The position numbers and the translations under genes are program-made. Shown piece by piece: positions 39,970-49,442 of a stretch of 64,000 nt of DNA. The stretch is from Streptomyces guryensis (GTDB lineage Bacteria; Actinomycetota; Actinomycetes; Streptomycetales; Streptomycetaceae). The notes below the pieces were generated by a model, which was not told the DNA's origin, did no database searches, and saw only the letters and a list, made by a program, of their open reading frames with translations. Within the stretch, counting starts at the first letter, position 1. Every line of letters starts with the position of its first letter. The stretch is from contig NZ_JAJSBI010000007.1 in assembly GCF_021261325.1 (NCBI RefSeq), positions 186,001-250,000 on the forward strand, given 5' to 3'.

Positions 39970-41169
39970 GTGAACGTGCTGGACATCCTGTTGCTGGTCG
40001 CCGCCGTGTGGTTCGCGATCGTGGGCTATCGCCAGGGGTTCGTCGTCGGAATCCTGTCGGTGATCGGATTCCTGGGCGGCGGTCTCGTCGCCGTCTACAC
40101 CCTGCCCGTCATCTGGGACGCGCTGACCGACAACGCCGAGGTGAGCACGACCGCCGCCGTCGTCGCGGTGGTGGTCGTCATCGTCTGCGCCTCCGTCGGC
40201 CAGGCCCTGACCACCCATCTCGGCAACAAGCTGCGCCGCTACATCACCTGGTCCCCGGCCCGCGCCCTGGACGCGACCGGCGGCGCCCTGGTCAACGTCG
40301 TGGCGATGCTCCTGGTGGCCTGGCTGATCGGCTCGGCCCTGGCCGGCACGACGCTGCCGACCCTCGGCAAGGAGGTCCGCGGCTCCAAGGTGCTCCTCGG
40401 CGTCGCCCGGGCCCTTCCCGACCAGGCCGACACCTGGTTCGCGGACTTCTCCTCGGTCCTCGCGCAGAACGGCTTCCCGCAGGTCTTCAGCCCGTTCTCG
40501 AACGAGCCGATCAACGATGTCCGTCCTCCCGACCCGGCCCTCGCGAACAGCCCCGTCGTCACCCGCGCGAAGCGCTCCATCGTCAAGGTCATGGGCACCG
40601 CCCAGAGCTGCGGCAAGGTCCTGGAGGGCAGCGGCTTCGTCTTCGGCGACCGCCGCGTCATGACCAACGCGCACGTGGTCGGAGGCGTCGACGAGCCCAC
40701 CGTCCAGATAGGCGGCGAGGGCAGGAAGTACGACGCGAAGGTCGTCCTCTACGACTGGCACCGCGACATCGCCGTACTCGACGTGCCCGATCTCAAGGCG
40801 CCCGCCCTGAAGTTCACGACCACGGACGCCCGCAGCGGCGACGGCGCGATCATCGCGGGCTTCCCGGAGAACGGAGCGTACGACGTACGGGCCGCACGCG
40901 TGCGTGGCCGCCTCCCGGCCAACGGCCCGGACATCTACCACCGCGGCACCGTCCGCCGAGACGTCTACTCGCTGTACACGACCGTCCGCCAGGGCAACTC
41001 CGGCGGTCCGCTGCTCACGGCCAAGGGGAATGTGTACGGCGTGGTGTTCGCGAAGTCCCTCGACGACGCCGACACGGGGTACGCCCTCACCGCGGACGAG
41101 ATCCAGGAGGACATCACCAAGGGGCGTACCGCGAACCAGCAGGTGGACAGCGACAGCTGCGCGCTGTGA
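39970..41169 (+). CDS. MarP-like membrane serine protease (CvpA + trypsin-like)
   Basis: A protein of 399 residues from GTG 39970. Four hydrophobic helices (CvpA-like) span residues about 1-125, starting MNVLDILLLVAAVWFAIVGY. A periplasmic trypsin-like domain follows with His in VMTNAHVVGG (about 228), Asp in HRDIAVLDV (about 263) and Ser in RQGNSGGPLL (about 343). Two cysteines (AQSCGKV, DSCAL) may form the disulfide that regulates M. tuberculosis MarP. It should aid acid or oxidative-stress resistance by cleaving envelope substrates, by analogy. Confidence 0.88.
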   Translation: MNVLDILLLVAAVWFAIVGYRQGFVVGILSVIGFLGGGLVAVYTLPVIWDALTDNAEVSTTAAVVAVVVVIVCASVGQALTTHLGNKLRRYITWSPARALDATGGALVNVVAMLLVAWLIGSALAGTTLPTLGKEVRGSKVLLGVARALPDQADTWFADFSSVLAQNGFPQVFSPFSNEPINDVRPPDPALANSPVVTRAKRSIVKVMGTAQSCGKVLEGSGFVFGDRRVMTNAHVVGGVDEPTVQIGGEGRKYDAKVVLYDWHRDIAVLDVPDLKAPALKFTTTDARSGDGAIIAGFPENGAYDVRAARVRGRLPANGPDIYHRGTVRRDVYSLYTTVRQGNSGGPLLTAKGNVYGVVFAKSLDDADTGYALTADEIQEDITKGRTANQQVDSDSCAL

Positions 41170-41569
41170 GCTGCCGTTCGGGGAAACTGAGGGGCGCGTC
41201 AGCCCCGGGGATGGCGCAGGCGTACCGAGACCCAGCGGGCCCGGCGGCGCAGAATGCGCGGAATGCCCACCCTGAGGTCTGTGCCCGCCATCTGCGGTGC
41301 ACCGCCTCGCTGGTGGGGGCTCAGGCCACTGGCCGAGCGGCGATTGCGTGCTGCGTCACTGTAGTCGTGCGTCCAGCCCATACCCGGACGTCTGCCCCCG
41401 CCCCAAGGTCGATAACCGCCCCCTGAGCCCCCAATTGGCCTATGCGCCAGGCAATTGGCTGTTCGTAGGACACACGTTCAGATCCGGATACCGGGCGCAT
41501 CGGCTCGGTCACCGACCGGGCTCGGGGCCTTCCGGCCAATTGACCAGTTCTGTGCAGAAAGTGCGCGTG
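41170..41569. other. gap between convergent protease and hydrolase genes; no confident gene
   Basis: 400 bases. A minus-strand frame at about 41199-41311 could encode a 30-residue Arg-rich peptide (MAGTDLRVGIPRILRRRARW...), but with no clear ribosome site. CCAATTGGCC and GCCAATTGAC motifs recur at about 41429-41545. No function assigned. Confidence 0.4.
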
Positions 41570-42538
41570 TCACCGGTCAGGTTCGGGATCCTTGAGCCAG
41601 TTGACCAGCTCGGCCGAGAAGGCGACCGGGTCCTCCTCGTGCGGGAAGTGCCCCAGTCCGTCGAACAGCCGCCAGCGGTACGGCGCTTCGACGTACTCGC
41701 CGGAGCCGGCCGCGCTCCGCGTCCGCATCACAGGGTCGAGCGAGCCGTGCAGGTGGAGGGTCGGCACCCGGAGGGGGCGCTTCATACGGCGGTTGAACTG
41801 GATGCCGTCCGGGCGGGCCATGGAGCGGACCATCCAGCGGTACGGCTCGACCGAGCAGTGCGCCGTCGACGGGATGCACATCGCGCGACGGTACGTCTCC
41901 ACCGTCTCGTCGTCCGGCGGGTTGGGCCCGGACCACTCCCGGATCAGCTCGGCGACGAGGGCGCCGTCGTCGGCGGTGAGCTGCCGCTCGGGGATCCAGG
42001 GGCGCTGGAACCCCCAGATGTACGAGCCCGCGCGGGTCTGCTTGACGTCCGAGAGCATCGCGGAGCGCCAGCGCCGGGGATGCGGCATCGAGGCGACCGC
42101 GAGCCGCCGGACCAGCTTCGGGCGCATCACGGCCGCCGTCCACGCCAGATATCCGCCCAGGTCGTGGCCGACCAGCGCGGCGTCCGGCTCGCCCAGGGAG
42201 CGGATCACGCCGGTGATGTCGAGGGCGAGGTTCGCGGGGTCGTAGCCGCGCGGGGTGCGGTCGCTGCCGCCGACGCCGCGCAGGTCCATGGCGACGGCCC
42301 GGAAACCCGCGTCGGACAGCGCGGTCAGCTGGTGCCGCCAGGTCCACCAGAACTGCGGGAAACCGTGCAGCAGCAGCACCAGCGGCCCGTCGCCGGCCTC
42401 GGCGATGTGGAAGCGGGCGCCGTTGGCGGCCACCTCCCGATGGGTCACCTTTGTCCCGTCGGGCAGGGCGTCCGGCCGTACGACCGAGGTGGGTTGCGCC
42501 GAAGGTGATTGCCCCGAAGAGGGGGAGGAGCCCGTCAT
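41570..42538 (-). CDS. alpha/beta-hydrolase (epoxide hydrolase/dehalogenase branch)
   Basis: A protein of 322 residues. Oxyanion-hole motif LLHGFPQFWWTW (about residue 57), nucleophile elbow GHDLGG with Asp (about 126) instead of Ser, and catalytic His in FDGLGHFPHEED near the end. An Asp nucleophile points to epoxide hydrolase or haloalkane dehalogenase activity. The N-terminal 25 residues are Ser/Pro-rich. Its start overlaps the stop of the holin-like gene (four bases). Confidence 0.82.
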   Translation of the reverse strand: MTGSSPSSGQSPSAQPTSVVRPDALPDGTKVTHREVAANGARFHIAEAGDGPLVLLLHGFPQFWWTWRHQLTALSDAGFRAVAMDLRGVGGSDRTPRGYDPANLALDITGVIRSLGEPDAALVGHDLGGYLAWTAAVMRPKLVRRLAVASMPHPRRWRSAMLSDVKQTRAGSYIWGFQRPWIPERQLTADDGALVAELIREWSGPNPPDDETVETYRRAMCIPSTAHCSVEPYRWMVRSMARPDGIQFNRRMKRPLRVPTLHLHGSLDPVMRTRSAAGSGEYVEAPYRWRLFDGLGHFPHEEDPVAFSAELVNWLKDPEPDR

Positions 42539-43038
42539 GAGGACGAGCGTGCCACAGCCTCGATGGCCGCGGGGGCCCGGTCCTCGAGCGCCGCGGTCTC
42601 CGGCTGCTCCGGCCGCGGGTGCGGCTTGGCCTTCTGGAGGACCCCTGCGGTCTCCTTCATCGACGCCGCGACCTTCTGCGGGCCCTTGCCCTTCTTCGCC
42701 TTCTTCGCGAAGACCACGCCGATCAGCACGAGGACGACCGCGACCAGCACGTTCGCCGCGAACGACAGCAGGAAGCAGATCGCGAGGTTCCAGTCGCTCC
42801 AGGTCCGGATGCCGTACGCCAGCGCGAAGTTGAGCATCGGCAGGGAGAACACCAGGACCATGGCGGCCACCGAGAACGCGCCGCCGCTCGTCGCGCCGCG
42901 CTTGACGTCCTGCTTGAGCTGCGCCTTGGCCAGTGCGATCTCGTCATGCACCAGCGCCGACATCTCGGTCGTCGCGGAGGCGAACAGCTGGCCGATGCTG
43001 CGTTCGGCGCCGACCGGGCTGCCGTCGGGTGCGCTCAT
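42535..43038 (-). CDS. phage holin family (DUF1469-like) membrane protein
   Basis: A protein of 167 residues from ATG 43038 with GGGAG upstream. An amphipathic N-terminal helix (SIGQLFASATTEMSALVHDE) is followed by two membrane helices (AFSVAAMVLVFSLPMLNFALA and ICFLLSFAANVLVAVVLVLI, each cut here). The C-terminus is Lys/Ala/Pro-rich. Despite its name the family is chromosomal in actinobacteria and of unknown role, perhaps membrane organisation. It is located between nhaA and the hydrolase. Confidence 0.8.
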   Translation of the reverse strand: MSAPDGSPVGAERSIGQLFASATTEMSALVHDEIALAKAQLKQDVKRGATSGGAFSVAAMVLVFSLPMLNFALAYGIRTWSDWNLAICFLLSFAANVLVAVVLVLIGVVFAKKAKKGKGPQKVAASMKETAGVLQKAKPHPRPEQPETAALEDRAPAAIEAVARSSS

Positions 43039-43078
43039 CGCGGTCTCCCTCACTCTCTTTTTGTACCGTCTCGTCAGA

Positions 43079-44515
43079 TCATGCCGGACGGCCGTCCTCG
43101 TCGCCTGCCCCGCCCGGCACTTCGGCAAGCGCGCGTCGTTCGGCGGCCTTCCGTTCGGCGGTCCGGCGGTGCTCGGCGGCCTTGTTCTCGTAGATCGCGG
43201 CCATCCGCAGGTGGTACGCCGGGTCGTCCTCCTCGTAGATGTCCGGGATGCCGTCGAGGTCCTCGTCGCGCTCCTCGACCTCGCACAGCCTGCGGTACTT
43301 GGCGTTCCGGATCTTCAGCAGCACCGTCGCCAGGGTCGCAGCGACGAGGGAGCCCGTCAGCACGGCGGCCTTGACCTCGTCCGTCAGCACGGCGTTTCCG
43401 TCGAAGGCGAGTTCGCCGATCAGCAGCGACACGGTGAAGCCGATACCGGCCAGCGTCGCCACCGCGAACACGTCCGCCCAGGCGAGGTCGTCGCTGAGCG
43501 AGGCCCGGGTGAAACGGGCCGTCAGCCAGGTACCGCCGAAGATCCCGAGCGCCTTGCCGACGACGAGCCCGAGGACGACACCCAGCGTCTCCGGCTTCGT
43601 GAACACGTCGCCGAGCGTGCCGCCCGAGATGGCGACACCGGCGCTGAACAGGGCGAAGAGGGGCACGGCGAGGCCGGCTGACAGGGGACGTACCAGGTGC
43701 TCGATGTGCTCGCCGGGGGAGTGCGACTCGCCCTCGTGGCGGTGGCAGCGCAGCATCAGGCCCATCGCCACGCCCGCGATCGTCGCGTGGACGCCGCTGT
43801 TGTACATCAGCGCCCAGATGACCAGCGCGAGCGGGACGTACACGTACCACCCGCGCACGCCCTTCCTCAGCAGCAGCCAGAAGACGGCGAGGCCCACGAC
43901 CGCGCCGCCCAGCGCGGCGAAATTGATGGTGTCCGTGAAGAAGACCGCGATGATCAGGATCGCGAAGAGGTCGTCGACGACCGCGAGGGTCAGCAGGAAG
44001 GCGCGCAGGGCGCTCGGCAGCGACGTACCGATGACGGCCAGCACGGCCAGCGCGAACGCGATGTCGGTGGCGGTGGGGACCGCCCAGCCGTGCAGCGAGC
44101 CGCCGCCGCTCAGGTTGGTGAGGGTGTAGACGAGCGCCGGTACGGCCATTCCGCACAGGGCCGCGACGACCGGCAGCGCGGCCGCCCTGGGATCCCGGAG
44201 ATCACCGGCGACCAGCTCACGCTTGAGCTCGATGCCGGCGACGAAGAAGAAGACCGCGAGGAGTCCGTCGGCGGCCCAGTGCGCGACCGACAGATGCAGG
44301 CCGAGGGCCTCGGGGCCGAACTGGAAGTGGCTGACGCTCTCGTAGCTGCCGTGCAGCGCGGGTATGTTCGCCCAGATCAGCGCCGTGATCGCGGCCACGA
44401 GCAGCAGCACACCGCCGACTGTCTCGGTGCGCAGCGCCTCCGCGACGAAGGTCCGCTCGGGCAGGGACAGACGTCCGAGAACCTTGCGGGGGCTGGGGGT
44501 GCGGGGCGGGGACAA
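43079..44515 (-). CDS. nhaA: Na+/H+ antiporter NhaA with an acidic/charged C-terminal extension
   Basis: About 478 residues from TTG 44515, preferred for the strong GGAGGT seven bases upstream; GTG 44575 is a longer alternative. Eleven to twelve helices are present, with the paired Asp motif LAVVDDLFAILIIAVFF (DD of the ion-binding site) and the TDIAFALAVLA motif. It exchanges Na+ for protons at the inner membrane. The last 75 residues after the final helix are charged, including RDEDLDGIPDIYEEDD, which resembles a calcium-binding DxDxDG loop, and an Arg/Ala/Glu coiled coil. Confidence 0.9.
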   Translation of the reverse strand: MSPPRTPSPRKVLGRLSLPERTFVAEALRTETVGGVLLLVAAITALIWANIPALHGSYESVSHFQFGPEALGLHLSVAHWAADGLLAVFFFVAGIELKRELVAGDLRDPRAAALPVVAALCGMAVPALVYTLTNLSGGGSLHGWAVPTATDIAFALAVLAVIGTSLPSALRAFLLTLAVVDDLFAILIIAVFFTDTINFAALGGAVVGLAVFWLLLRKGVRGWYVYVPLALVIWALMYNSGVHATIAGVAMGLMLRCHRHEGESHSPGEHIEHLVRPLSAGLAVPLFALFSAGVAISGGTLGDVFTKPETLGVVLGLVVGKALGIFGGTWLTARFTRASLSDDLAWADVFAVATLAGIGFTVSLLIGELAFDGNAVLTDEVKAAVLTGSLVAATLATVLLKIRNAKYRRLCEVEERDEDLDGIPDIYEEDDPAYHLRMAAIYENKAAEHRRTAERKAAERRALAEVPGGAGDEDGRPA

Positions 44516-44620
44516 GACGGGGACCTCCGGTCGGTGGGCAGGGGAGTGCTGCTTGCCGACCAGACTTCCCGGCACACCTTGAGGGTCACGCTGTTATGGG
44601 GCTTTGCTTAGTTTACCTAA

Positions 44621-44658
44621 AAGGGGCGCCCGGCGCGTTCTCGCGCCGGGCGCCCCTT
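44621..44658. terminator. strong bidirectional hairpin between nhaA and acsA
   Basis: A perfect 17-bp stem, AAGGGGCGCCCGGCGCG with its complement, closed by a TTCT loop. It lies 16 bases beyond the leftward acsA stop and insulates nhaA. Confidence 0.85.
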
Positions 44659-44674
44659 CGGAGCTGGGGAAACC

Positions 44675-46633
44675 TCAGTCCTCGCTGGGCGCCGCCGGGA
44701 GCTTCGCCTGGATGAGGTCCATGACCGTCGAGTCCGTCAGCGTCGTCACGTCACCGAGCTGGCGGTTCTCGGCGACGTCCCGCAGCAGGCGCCGCATGAT
44801 CTTGCCGGACCGGGTCTTCGGCAGCTCCGCCACCGGCAGGACCCTCTTCGGCTTGGCGATCGGGCCGAGGGTGGCGCCCACGTGGTTGCGCAGGTCGGCG
44901 ACGAGGCCCTCGTCCTCGGCGTTCGCCGTGCCGCGCAGGATCACGAAGGCGACGATCGCCTGGCCCGTCGTCTCGTCCGCCGCGCCGACGACGGCCGCCT
45001 CGGCGACCGACGGGTGCGAGACGAGCGCGGACTCGACCTCGGTGGTGGAGATGTTGTGCCCGGAGACGAGCATGACGTCGTCCACGCGGCCCAGCAGCCA
45101 GATGTCGCCGTCGTCGTCCTTCTTCGCGCCGTCACCGGCGAAGTACTTGCCCTCGAACCGCGACCAGTACGTGTCGAGGAACCGCTGGTCGTCGCCCCAG
45201 ATGGTGCGCAGCATGGACGGCCACGGCTCGGTGAGCACCAGGTAACCGCCGCCGCCGTCGGGCACCTCGTTCGCCTCGTCGTCGACGACGGTCGCGGAGA
45301 TGCCGGGCAGCGGGGTCTGGGCGGAACCGGGCTTGGTCTCGGTGACGCCCGGCAGCGGCGAGATCATCATCGCGCCGGTCTCGGTCTGCCACCAGGTGTC
45401 CACGATCGGGGTCAGGTCGGCGCCGATGTTCTTGCGGTACCAGATCCAGGCCTCGGGGTTGATCGGCTCACCCACCGAGCCCAGCACCCGCAGGCTGCTG
45501 AGGTCGAACTTCGCGGGGATGTCGTCGCCCCACTTCATGAAAGTACGGATCGCCGTCGGCGCCGTGTACAGGATCGTCACCCCGTACTTCTGGATGATCT
45601 CCCAGAAGCGGCCCTGGTGCGGAGTGTCCGGCGTGCCCTCGTACATGACCTGGGTCGCGCCGTTGGCCAGCGGCCCGTAGACGATGTACGAGTGCCCGGT
45701 CACCCAGCCGACGTCGGCCGTGCACCAGTAGACGTCGGTCTCCGGCTTGAGGTCGAAGACGGCGTGGTGGGTGTACGCGGTCTGGGTGAGGTAGCCGCCG
45801 GAGGTGTGCAGGATGCCCTTCGGCTTACCCGTCGTACCGGACGTGTACAGGATGAACAGCGGATGCTCGGCGTTGAACGGCTCCGGGGTGTGCTCCGCCG
45901 ACTGCCGCTCGACGATCTCGTGCCACCACACGTCGCGGCCCTCGGACCAGGCGACCTCCTGGCCGGTACGGCGGACCACGAGCACGTGCTCCACGTTGTC
46001 CACGCGCGCGACGGCGTCGTCGACGGCCGGCTTGAGCGCGGACGGCTTGCCGCGCCGGTATCCGCCGTCGGAGGTGATGACGACCTTCGCGTCCGCGTCC
46101 TGGATGCGGGTGGCGAGCGCGTCCGCCGAGAAGCCGCCGAAGACGACCGAGTGCGCGGCGCCGATGCGGGCGCACGCGAGCATCGCGATCGCCGTCTCCG
46201 GGATCATCGGCATGTAGACGGCGACCCGGTCGCCTGCCTGAACACCCAGCTCCAGCAGGGCGTTCGCGGCCTTGGAGACCTCGTCCTTCAGCTCCGCGTA
46301 CGTGAGGGCGCGGCTGTCGCCCGGCTCGCCCTCGAAGTGGATGGCGACCCGGTCGCCGTGGCCGGCCTCCACATGACGGTCGACGCAGTTGTACGCGACG
46401 TTGAGTTCGCCGTCCTTGAACCACTTGGCGAACGGCGGGTTCGACCAGTCCAGCGTCTCGGTCGGTTCCTTGGCCCAGCTCAGCCGCCGGGCCTGCTCGG
46501 CCCAGAAGCCGAGCCTGTCAGCCTTGGCCTGTTCGTACGCCTCTGCCGTGACGTTGGCGTTGGCGGCCAGGTCAGCCGGCGGCGCGAAGCGTCGCTCCTC
46601 CTTCAAGAGGTTGGCCAGGCTTTCGTTGCTCAC
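44675..46633 (-). CDS. acsA: acetyl-CoA synthetase
   Basis: A protein of 652 residues from GTG 46633 (GGGAG six bases upstream), the standard Acs length; an upstream in-frame ATG adds 14 residues. Motifs: YTSGTTGKPKG (A3, about residue 262), WWQTETG (A5), DDVMLVSGHNIST and the acetylatable Lys in PKTRSGKIMRR (about 609). It makes acetyl-CoA from acetate via acetyl-AMP. In Streptomyces the Lys is controlled by Pat-type acetyltransferases, known for the family. Confidence 0.95.
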   Translation of the reverse strand: MSNESLANLLKEERRFAPPADLAANANVTAEAYEQAKADRLGFWAEQARRLSWAKEPTETLDWSNPPFAKWFKDGELNVAYNCVDRHVEAGHGDRVAIHFEGEPGDSRALTYAELKDEVSKAANALLELGVQAGDRVAVYMPMIPETAIAMLACARIGAAHSVVFGGFSADALATRIQDADAKVVITSDGGYRRGKPSALKPAVDDAVARVDNVEHVLVVRRTGQEVAWSEGRDVWWHEIVERQSAEHTPEPFNAEHPLFILYTSGTTGKPKGILHTSGGYLTQTAYTHHAVFDLKPETDVYWCTADVGWVTGHSYIVYGPLANGATQVMYEGTPDTPHQGRFWEIIQKYGVTILYTAPTAIRTFMKWGDDIPAKFDLSSLRVLGSVGEPINPEAWIWYRKNIGADLTPIVDTWWQTETGAMMISPLPGVTETKPGSAQTPLPGISATVVDDEANEVPDGGGGYLVLTEPWPSMLRTIWGDDQRFLDTYWSRFEGKYFAGDGAKKDDDGDIWLLGRVDDVMLVSGHNISTTEVESALVSHPSVAEAAVVGAADETTGQAIVAFVILRGTANAEDEGLVADLRNHVGATLGPIAKPKRVLPVAELPKTRSGKIMRRLLRDVAENRQLGDVTTLTDSTVMDLIQAKLPAAPSED

Positions 46634-46955
46634 GACATCTCCCTTTCCCAGGGTGTCCGTTGTGTCCCAGGCCACAGCTCATCAGACCCGGGGGGCCGAT
46701 GACAAGGGCCGACCGTAAATTGGTTTAGACCTGTGGGTGGGGTGCTGAGACGCCCGGAGTCATCCGTACCCACGGACGCCGGCGGGGCGGAGTTCAGCAG
46801 GTGTAACGCCTCTCACGGCCCAGTGCATCGGTGCTGCACGGAGACGGTCACGTCTTTTGCGGCCCGGGCGTGTCGGGGCGGCCCGGTGCCGGACGCGCCA
46901 CGGGTGTGCGACCCGCCCCGGTCGGAGCCGCACACCCGTGGTGGACCGGTGCCGG
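46634..46955. other. gap upstream of acsA with a terminator for the SulP-CA gene
   Basis: Holds the acsA promoter region and, at 46898-46941, a 13-bp perfect stem (CCACGGGTGTGCG / CGCACACCCGTGG), 15 bases past the SulP-CA stop. No gene is seen. Confidence 0.55.
46898..46941 (-). terminator. terminator hairpin after the SulP-carbonic anhydrase gene
   Basis: Perfect 13-bp arms with an 18-base loop. It lies directly downstream of the leftward reading frame ending at 46956. Confidence 0.7.
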
Positions 46956-49442
46956 TCAGGCGGACCGGTCTGCCGCCTCCACGTGGTCGAACACCTCGTC
47001 CCCGCCCGCCCCCGCGAGCAGATACGCCTGTGCCTCGCCGACGTGGAAGTACATCCCGTGTAGCTCCAGCGCGCCGTCCCGCAGGGCCCGGGACACCGAC
47101 TCGTGGGCGCGCAGGTGCTCCAACTGCTGGACCACATTGGTCAGGCAGAGCTGCTCGACCGCGTCGGCCGGCGCCCGGCCCGCGAGCCGGGCCCACGGCC
47201 GGCTCCCGTCGGCCAGGCGCTCCAGGCTCGGCAGCCCGTGCCGCAGCCACCGCTTCAGCGGTGTCCGGGCGCCGCCGGGCTCGGCGTCGAGCAGCGCCTG
47301 CATGGCCCCGCACCCGGAGTGCCCGCACACCGTGATGGACCGCACCTTCAACACGTCCACCGCGTACTCGATCGCCGCCGCCACCGAGTCGTCGCCGCTC
47401 TCCTCGCCCGGCAGCGGAACCAGGTTGCCCACGTTGCGCACCACGAACAGATCGCCCGGGCCACTGGAGGTGATCATCGAGGTGACGAGCCGTGAGTCGG
47501 CGCAGGCGAGGAAGAGCTGGGACGGCCGCTGTCCCTCCCGGGCCAGCCGGGCCAGCTCGCCCCGGACGAGCGGTGCGGTGTTGCGCTGGAACGCGCTGAT
47601 GCCACGCGCGAGTTGGTGTCCGCTCGGGCCGCCGGGGCCGTAGGGCTTGGTCGTCCCGCTCGGGCCGGTCGACCCGCTCGTCCCGCTCGGGCCGGTCGAC
47701 CCGCTCGTCCCGCTCGGGCCGGTCGACCCGCTCGTCCCGCTCGGGCCGGTCGGCCCGCCGGGAGCGCCGGGGACATCCGAGTCCGGTGCGGGCTGCGGCT
47801 GTTCGCACTGGTGGTTGCGCCAGGGCGTCCAGGGACGGCAGCGGCAGCCGACGGAGGACTCGCCGTGTTCCACGGTGAGCGGCAAGGGGTCGGTGGGGGG
47901 CCGGGTACCGGTCCGGCGGCCGGTCACCTCGGCGGAGCCGCCCTGCGCGGTGTGCGTCTTCTGCCAGTCCTGCAGTGACTCGTACGCAGCGTGGTCCATG
48001 AACGACCCGTCCAACTCCACGACGGCGTGGGCGCCCTGGGGAACGAGATGCAGGGTCCGGCTGAGCCGTGGCACCGCGAGGAACGTCAACTGCCCCCGGA
48101 CGTGTACGTGATGGACTCCTTCCTGCTCTTCGTGGGTGATGCGGGTGCGGGCGAGGCGGTTCATGGCGACGGCGACGGCCACGGCGATCCCGAGGGTCAC
48201 GCCCTCCAGGACACCGAGCAACACGACGCCGAGTGTGGTGATGGCGTACACCAGCACTTCTCGGTGGCGGGTCACCGTGCGGATGTGGTGCAGGGACACC
48301 ATCCGGATGCCGACGGCCATCACCAGGGCGGCGAGCGAGGCGAGCGGGATGAGCTCCAGGGCCGGGACCATCAGCAGCGCGGCGAACACTACGAGAACGC
48401 CGTGCAGCATCGTGGAGTTCCGGCTCACGGCTCCCGCGTTCACATTCGCCGAACTTCTTACGGCGACACCGGCGACCGGCAGTCCGCCGAGCGCGCCGGA
48501 GACGATGTTCGCGGCGCCCTGCCCGAGCAGTTCGCGGTCAAGGTCGGCGCGTCCGACACGGGCGGTCAGGCCCGGTCTCGCGGCCACCAGTTTGTCCACG
48601 GCGACCGCGCCGAGCAGCGACTGCACGCTGCACACCAGCGTGGTGGTCAGCACGGCCGCGGTCAGGCCGAGCGCCGGGCCCTCCGGAAGACCGGCCAGTG
48701 CGTGGCTGCTCCAGGACGGCAGGTCGACCTTGGGCACGCCGAGCCCCGAGAACGTGGCGGCAGCGGTGGCGCCCCCCACGGCGACGAGCGCGGCCGGGAT
48801 CCTGCGCAGCAGGCGTCCCGCCCGGCCGGGGGTCCGAGGCCAGAGCAGCAGCAGGGCCAGGGTCAGCAGGCTGACGGTCACGGCGGCGGGGTGCAGGTTC
48901 GCCAACTGGGCCGGCAGGGCCCGAATGTTGGCGAGGACGGAGCTCTGCGGGGTGCCGCCGAGGACGATGTGCAGCTGGGCGACGGCGATGGTCACGCCGA
49001 TTCCGGCGAGCATGCCGTGCACGATGGCGGGGCTGACGGCGAGCGCGGTGCGCGCCACACGCAGGCAGCCCAGGCCCAGTTGGGCGAGGCCGGCGAGGAC
49101 CGTAACGGCGCAGGTCGTACGCCAGCCGTAGCGGTGGATGAGGTCGGCGGTGACGACCGTGAGGCCCGCTGCGGGGCCGCTGACCTGGAGCGGACATCCG
49201 CCGATCCGGCCGGCGACGAGCCCGCCGACCCCGGCGGCCACCAGGCCGGCCTGGAGCGGGGCGCCGGTGGCGAGGGCGATGCCCAGGGACAGTGGGAGGG
49301 CGATCAGGAAGACCGCGACGGAGGCGGACAGATCGGCGCCGGCGATGTGGAAGCGGCGGCGCGGGTTCGGCGGTGGGCTGTGGGGTTGGCCGGACTGGGA
49401 CCGGCTCGGGTCGGTGGCGCGGGTGGGGGCGCAGGCTGACAT
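46956..49442 (-). CDS. SulP transporter-STAS-carbonic anhydrase fusion
   Basis: A protein of 828 residues from ATG 49442 (GGAGGAG upstream). About ten to twelve membrane helices of a SulP transporter span residues about 30-450 (starting AGADLSASVAVFLIALPLSL). A STAS-like domain follows at about 470-540 (HVHVRGQLTFLAVPRLSRTL). A collagen-like linker comes next (repeated GPSGTSGST), and then a beta-carbonic anhydrase with zinc ligands in ACADSRL and HSGCGAM. Bicarbonate uptake with on-the-spot conversion to CO2 is the natural inference for such fusions. Divergent from the deacetylase-like gene. Confidence 0.88.
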   Translation of the reverse strand: MSACAPTRATDPSRSQSGQPHSPPPNPRRRFHIAGADLSASVAVFLIALPLSLGIALATGAPLQAGLVAAGVGGLVAGRIGGCPLQVSGPAAGLTVVTADLIHRYGWRTTCAVTVLAGLAQLGLGCLRVARTALAVSPAIVHGMLAGIGVTIAVAQLHIVLGGTPQSSVLANIRALPAQLANLHPAAVTVSLLTLALLLLWPRTPGRAGRLLRRIPAALVAVGGATAAATFSGLGVPKVDLPSWSSHALAGLPEGPALGLTAAVLTTTLVCSVQSLLGAVAVDKLVAARPGLTARVGRADLDRELLGQGAANIVSGALGGLPVAGVAVRSSANVNAGAVSRNSTMLHGVLVVFAALLMVPALELIPLASLAALVMAVGIRMVSLHHIRTVTRHREVLVYAITTLGVVLLGVLEGVTLGIAVAVAVAMNRLARTRITHEEQEGVHHVHVRGQLTFLAVPRLSRTLHLVPQGAHAVVELDGSFMDHAAYESLQDWQKTHTAQGGSAEVTGRRTGTRPPTDPLPLTVEHGESSVGCRCRPWTPWRNHQCEQPQPAPDSDVPGAPGGPTGPSGTSGSTGPSGTSGSTGPSGTSGSTGPSGTTKPYGPGGPSGHQLARGISAFQRNTAPLVRGELARLAREGQRPSQLFLACADSRLVTSMITSSGPGDLFVVRNVGNLVPLPGEESGDDSVAAAIEYAVDVLKVRSITVCGHSGCGAMQALLDAEPGGARTPLKRWLRHGLPSLERLADGSRPWARLAGRAPADAVEQLCLTNVVQQLEHLRAHESVSRALRDGALELHGMYFHVGEAQAYLLAGAGGDEVFDHVEAADRSA
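47650..47752 (+). repeat. 27-bp tandem repeats encoding a collagen-like linker
   Basis: A unit of 27 bases (its core is CCGCTCGTCCCGCTCGGGCC) occurs about four times in a row, three of them identical. On the coding strand each encodes GPSGTSGST. The array should vary in copy number between strains. Confidence 0.85.

Noticed and set aside
44608..44620. TTAGTTTACCTAA resembling an iron-regulator (DmdR) box
   Set aside because: Lacks the central part of the 19-bp consensus and lies where no iron-related gene starts.
44882..46702. 606-codon frame antisense to acsA
   Set aside because: Shadow of a strongly conserved gene on the other strand; no ribosome site.
47991..49439. 482-codon frame antisense to the SulP domain
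   Set aside because: Gly/Arg/Asp/Gln-rich translation without domains; the opposite strand encodes clear membrane helices.
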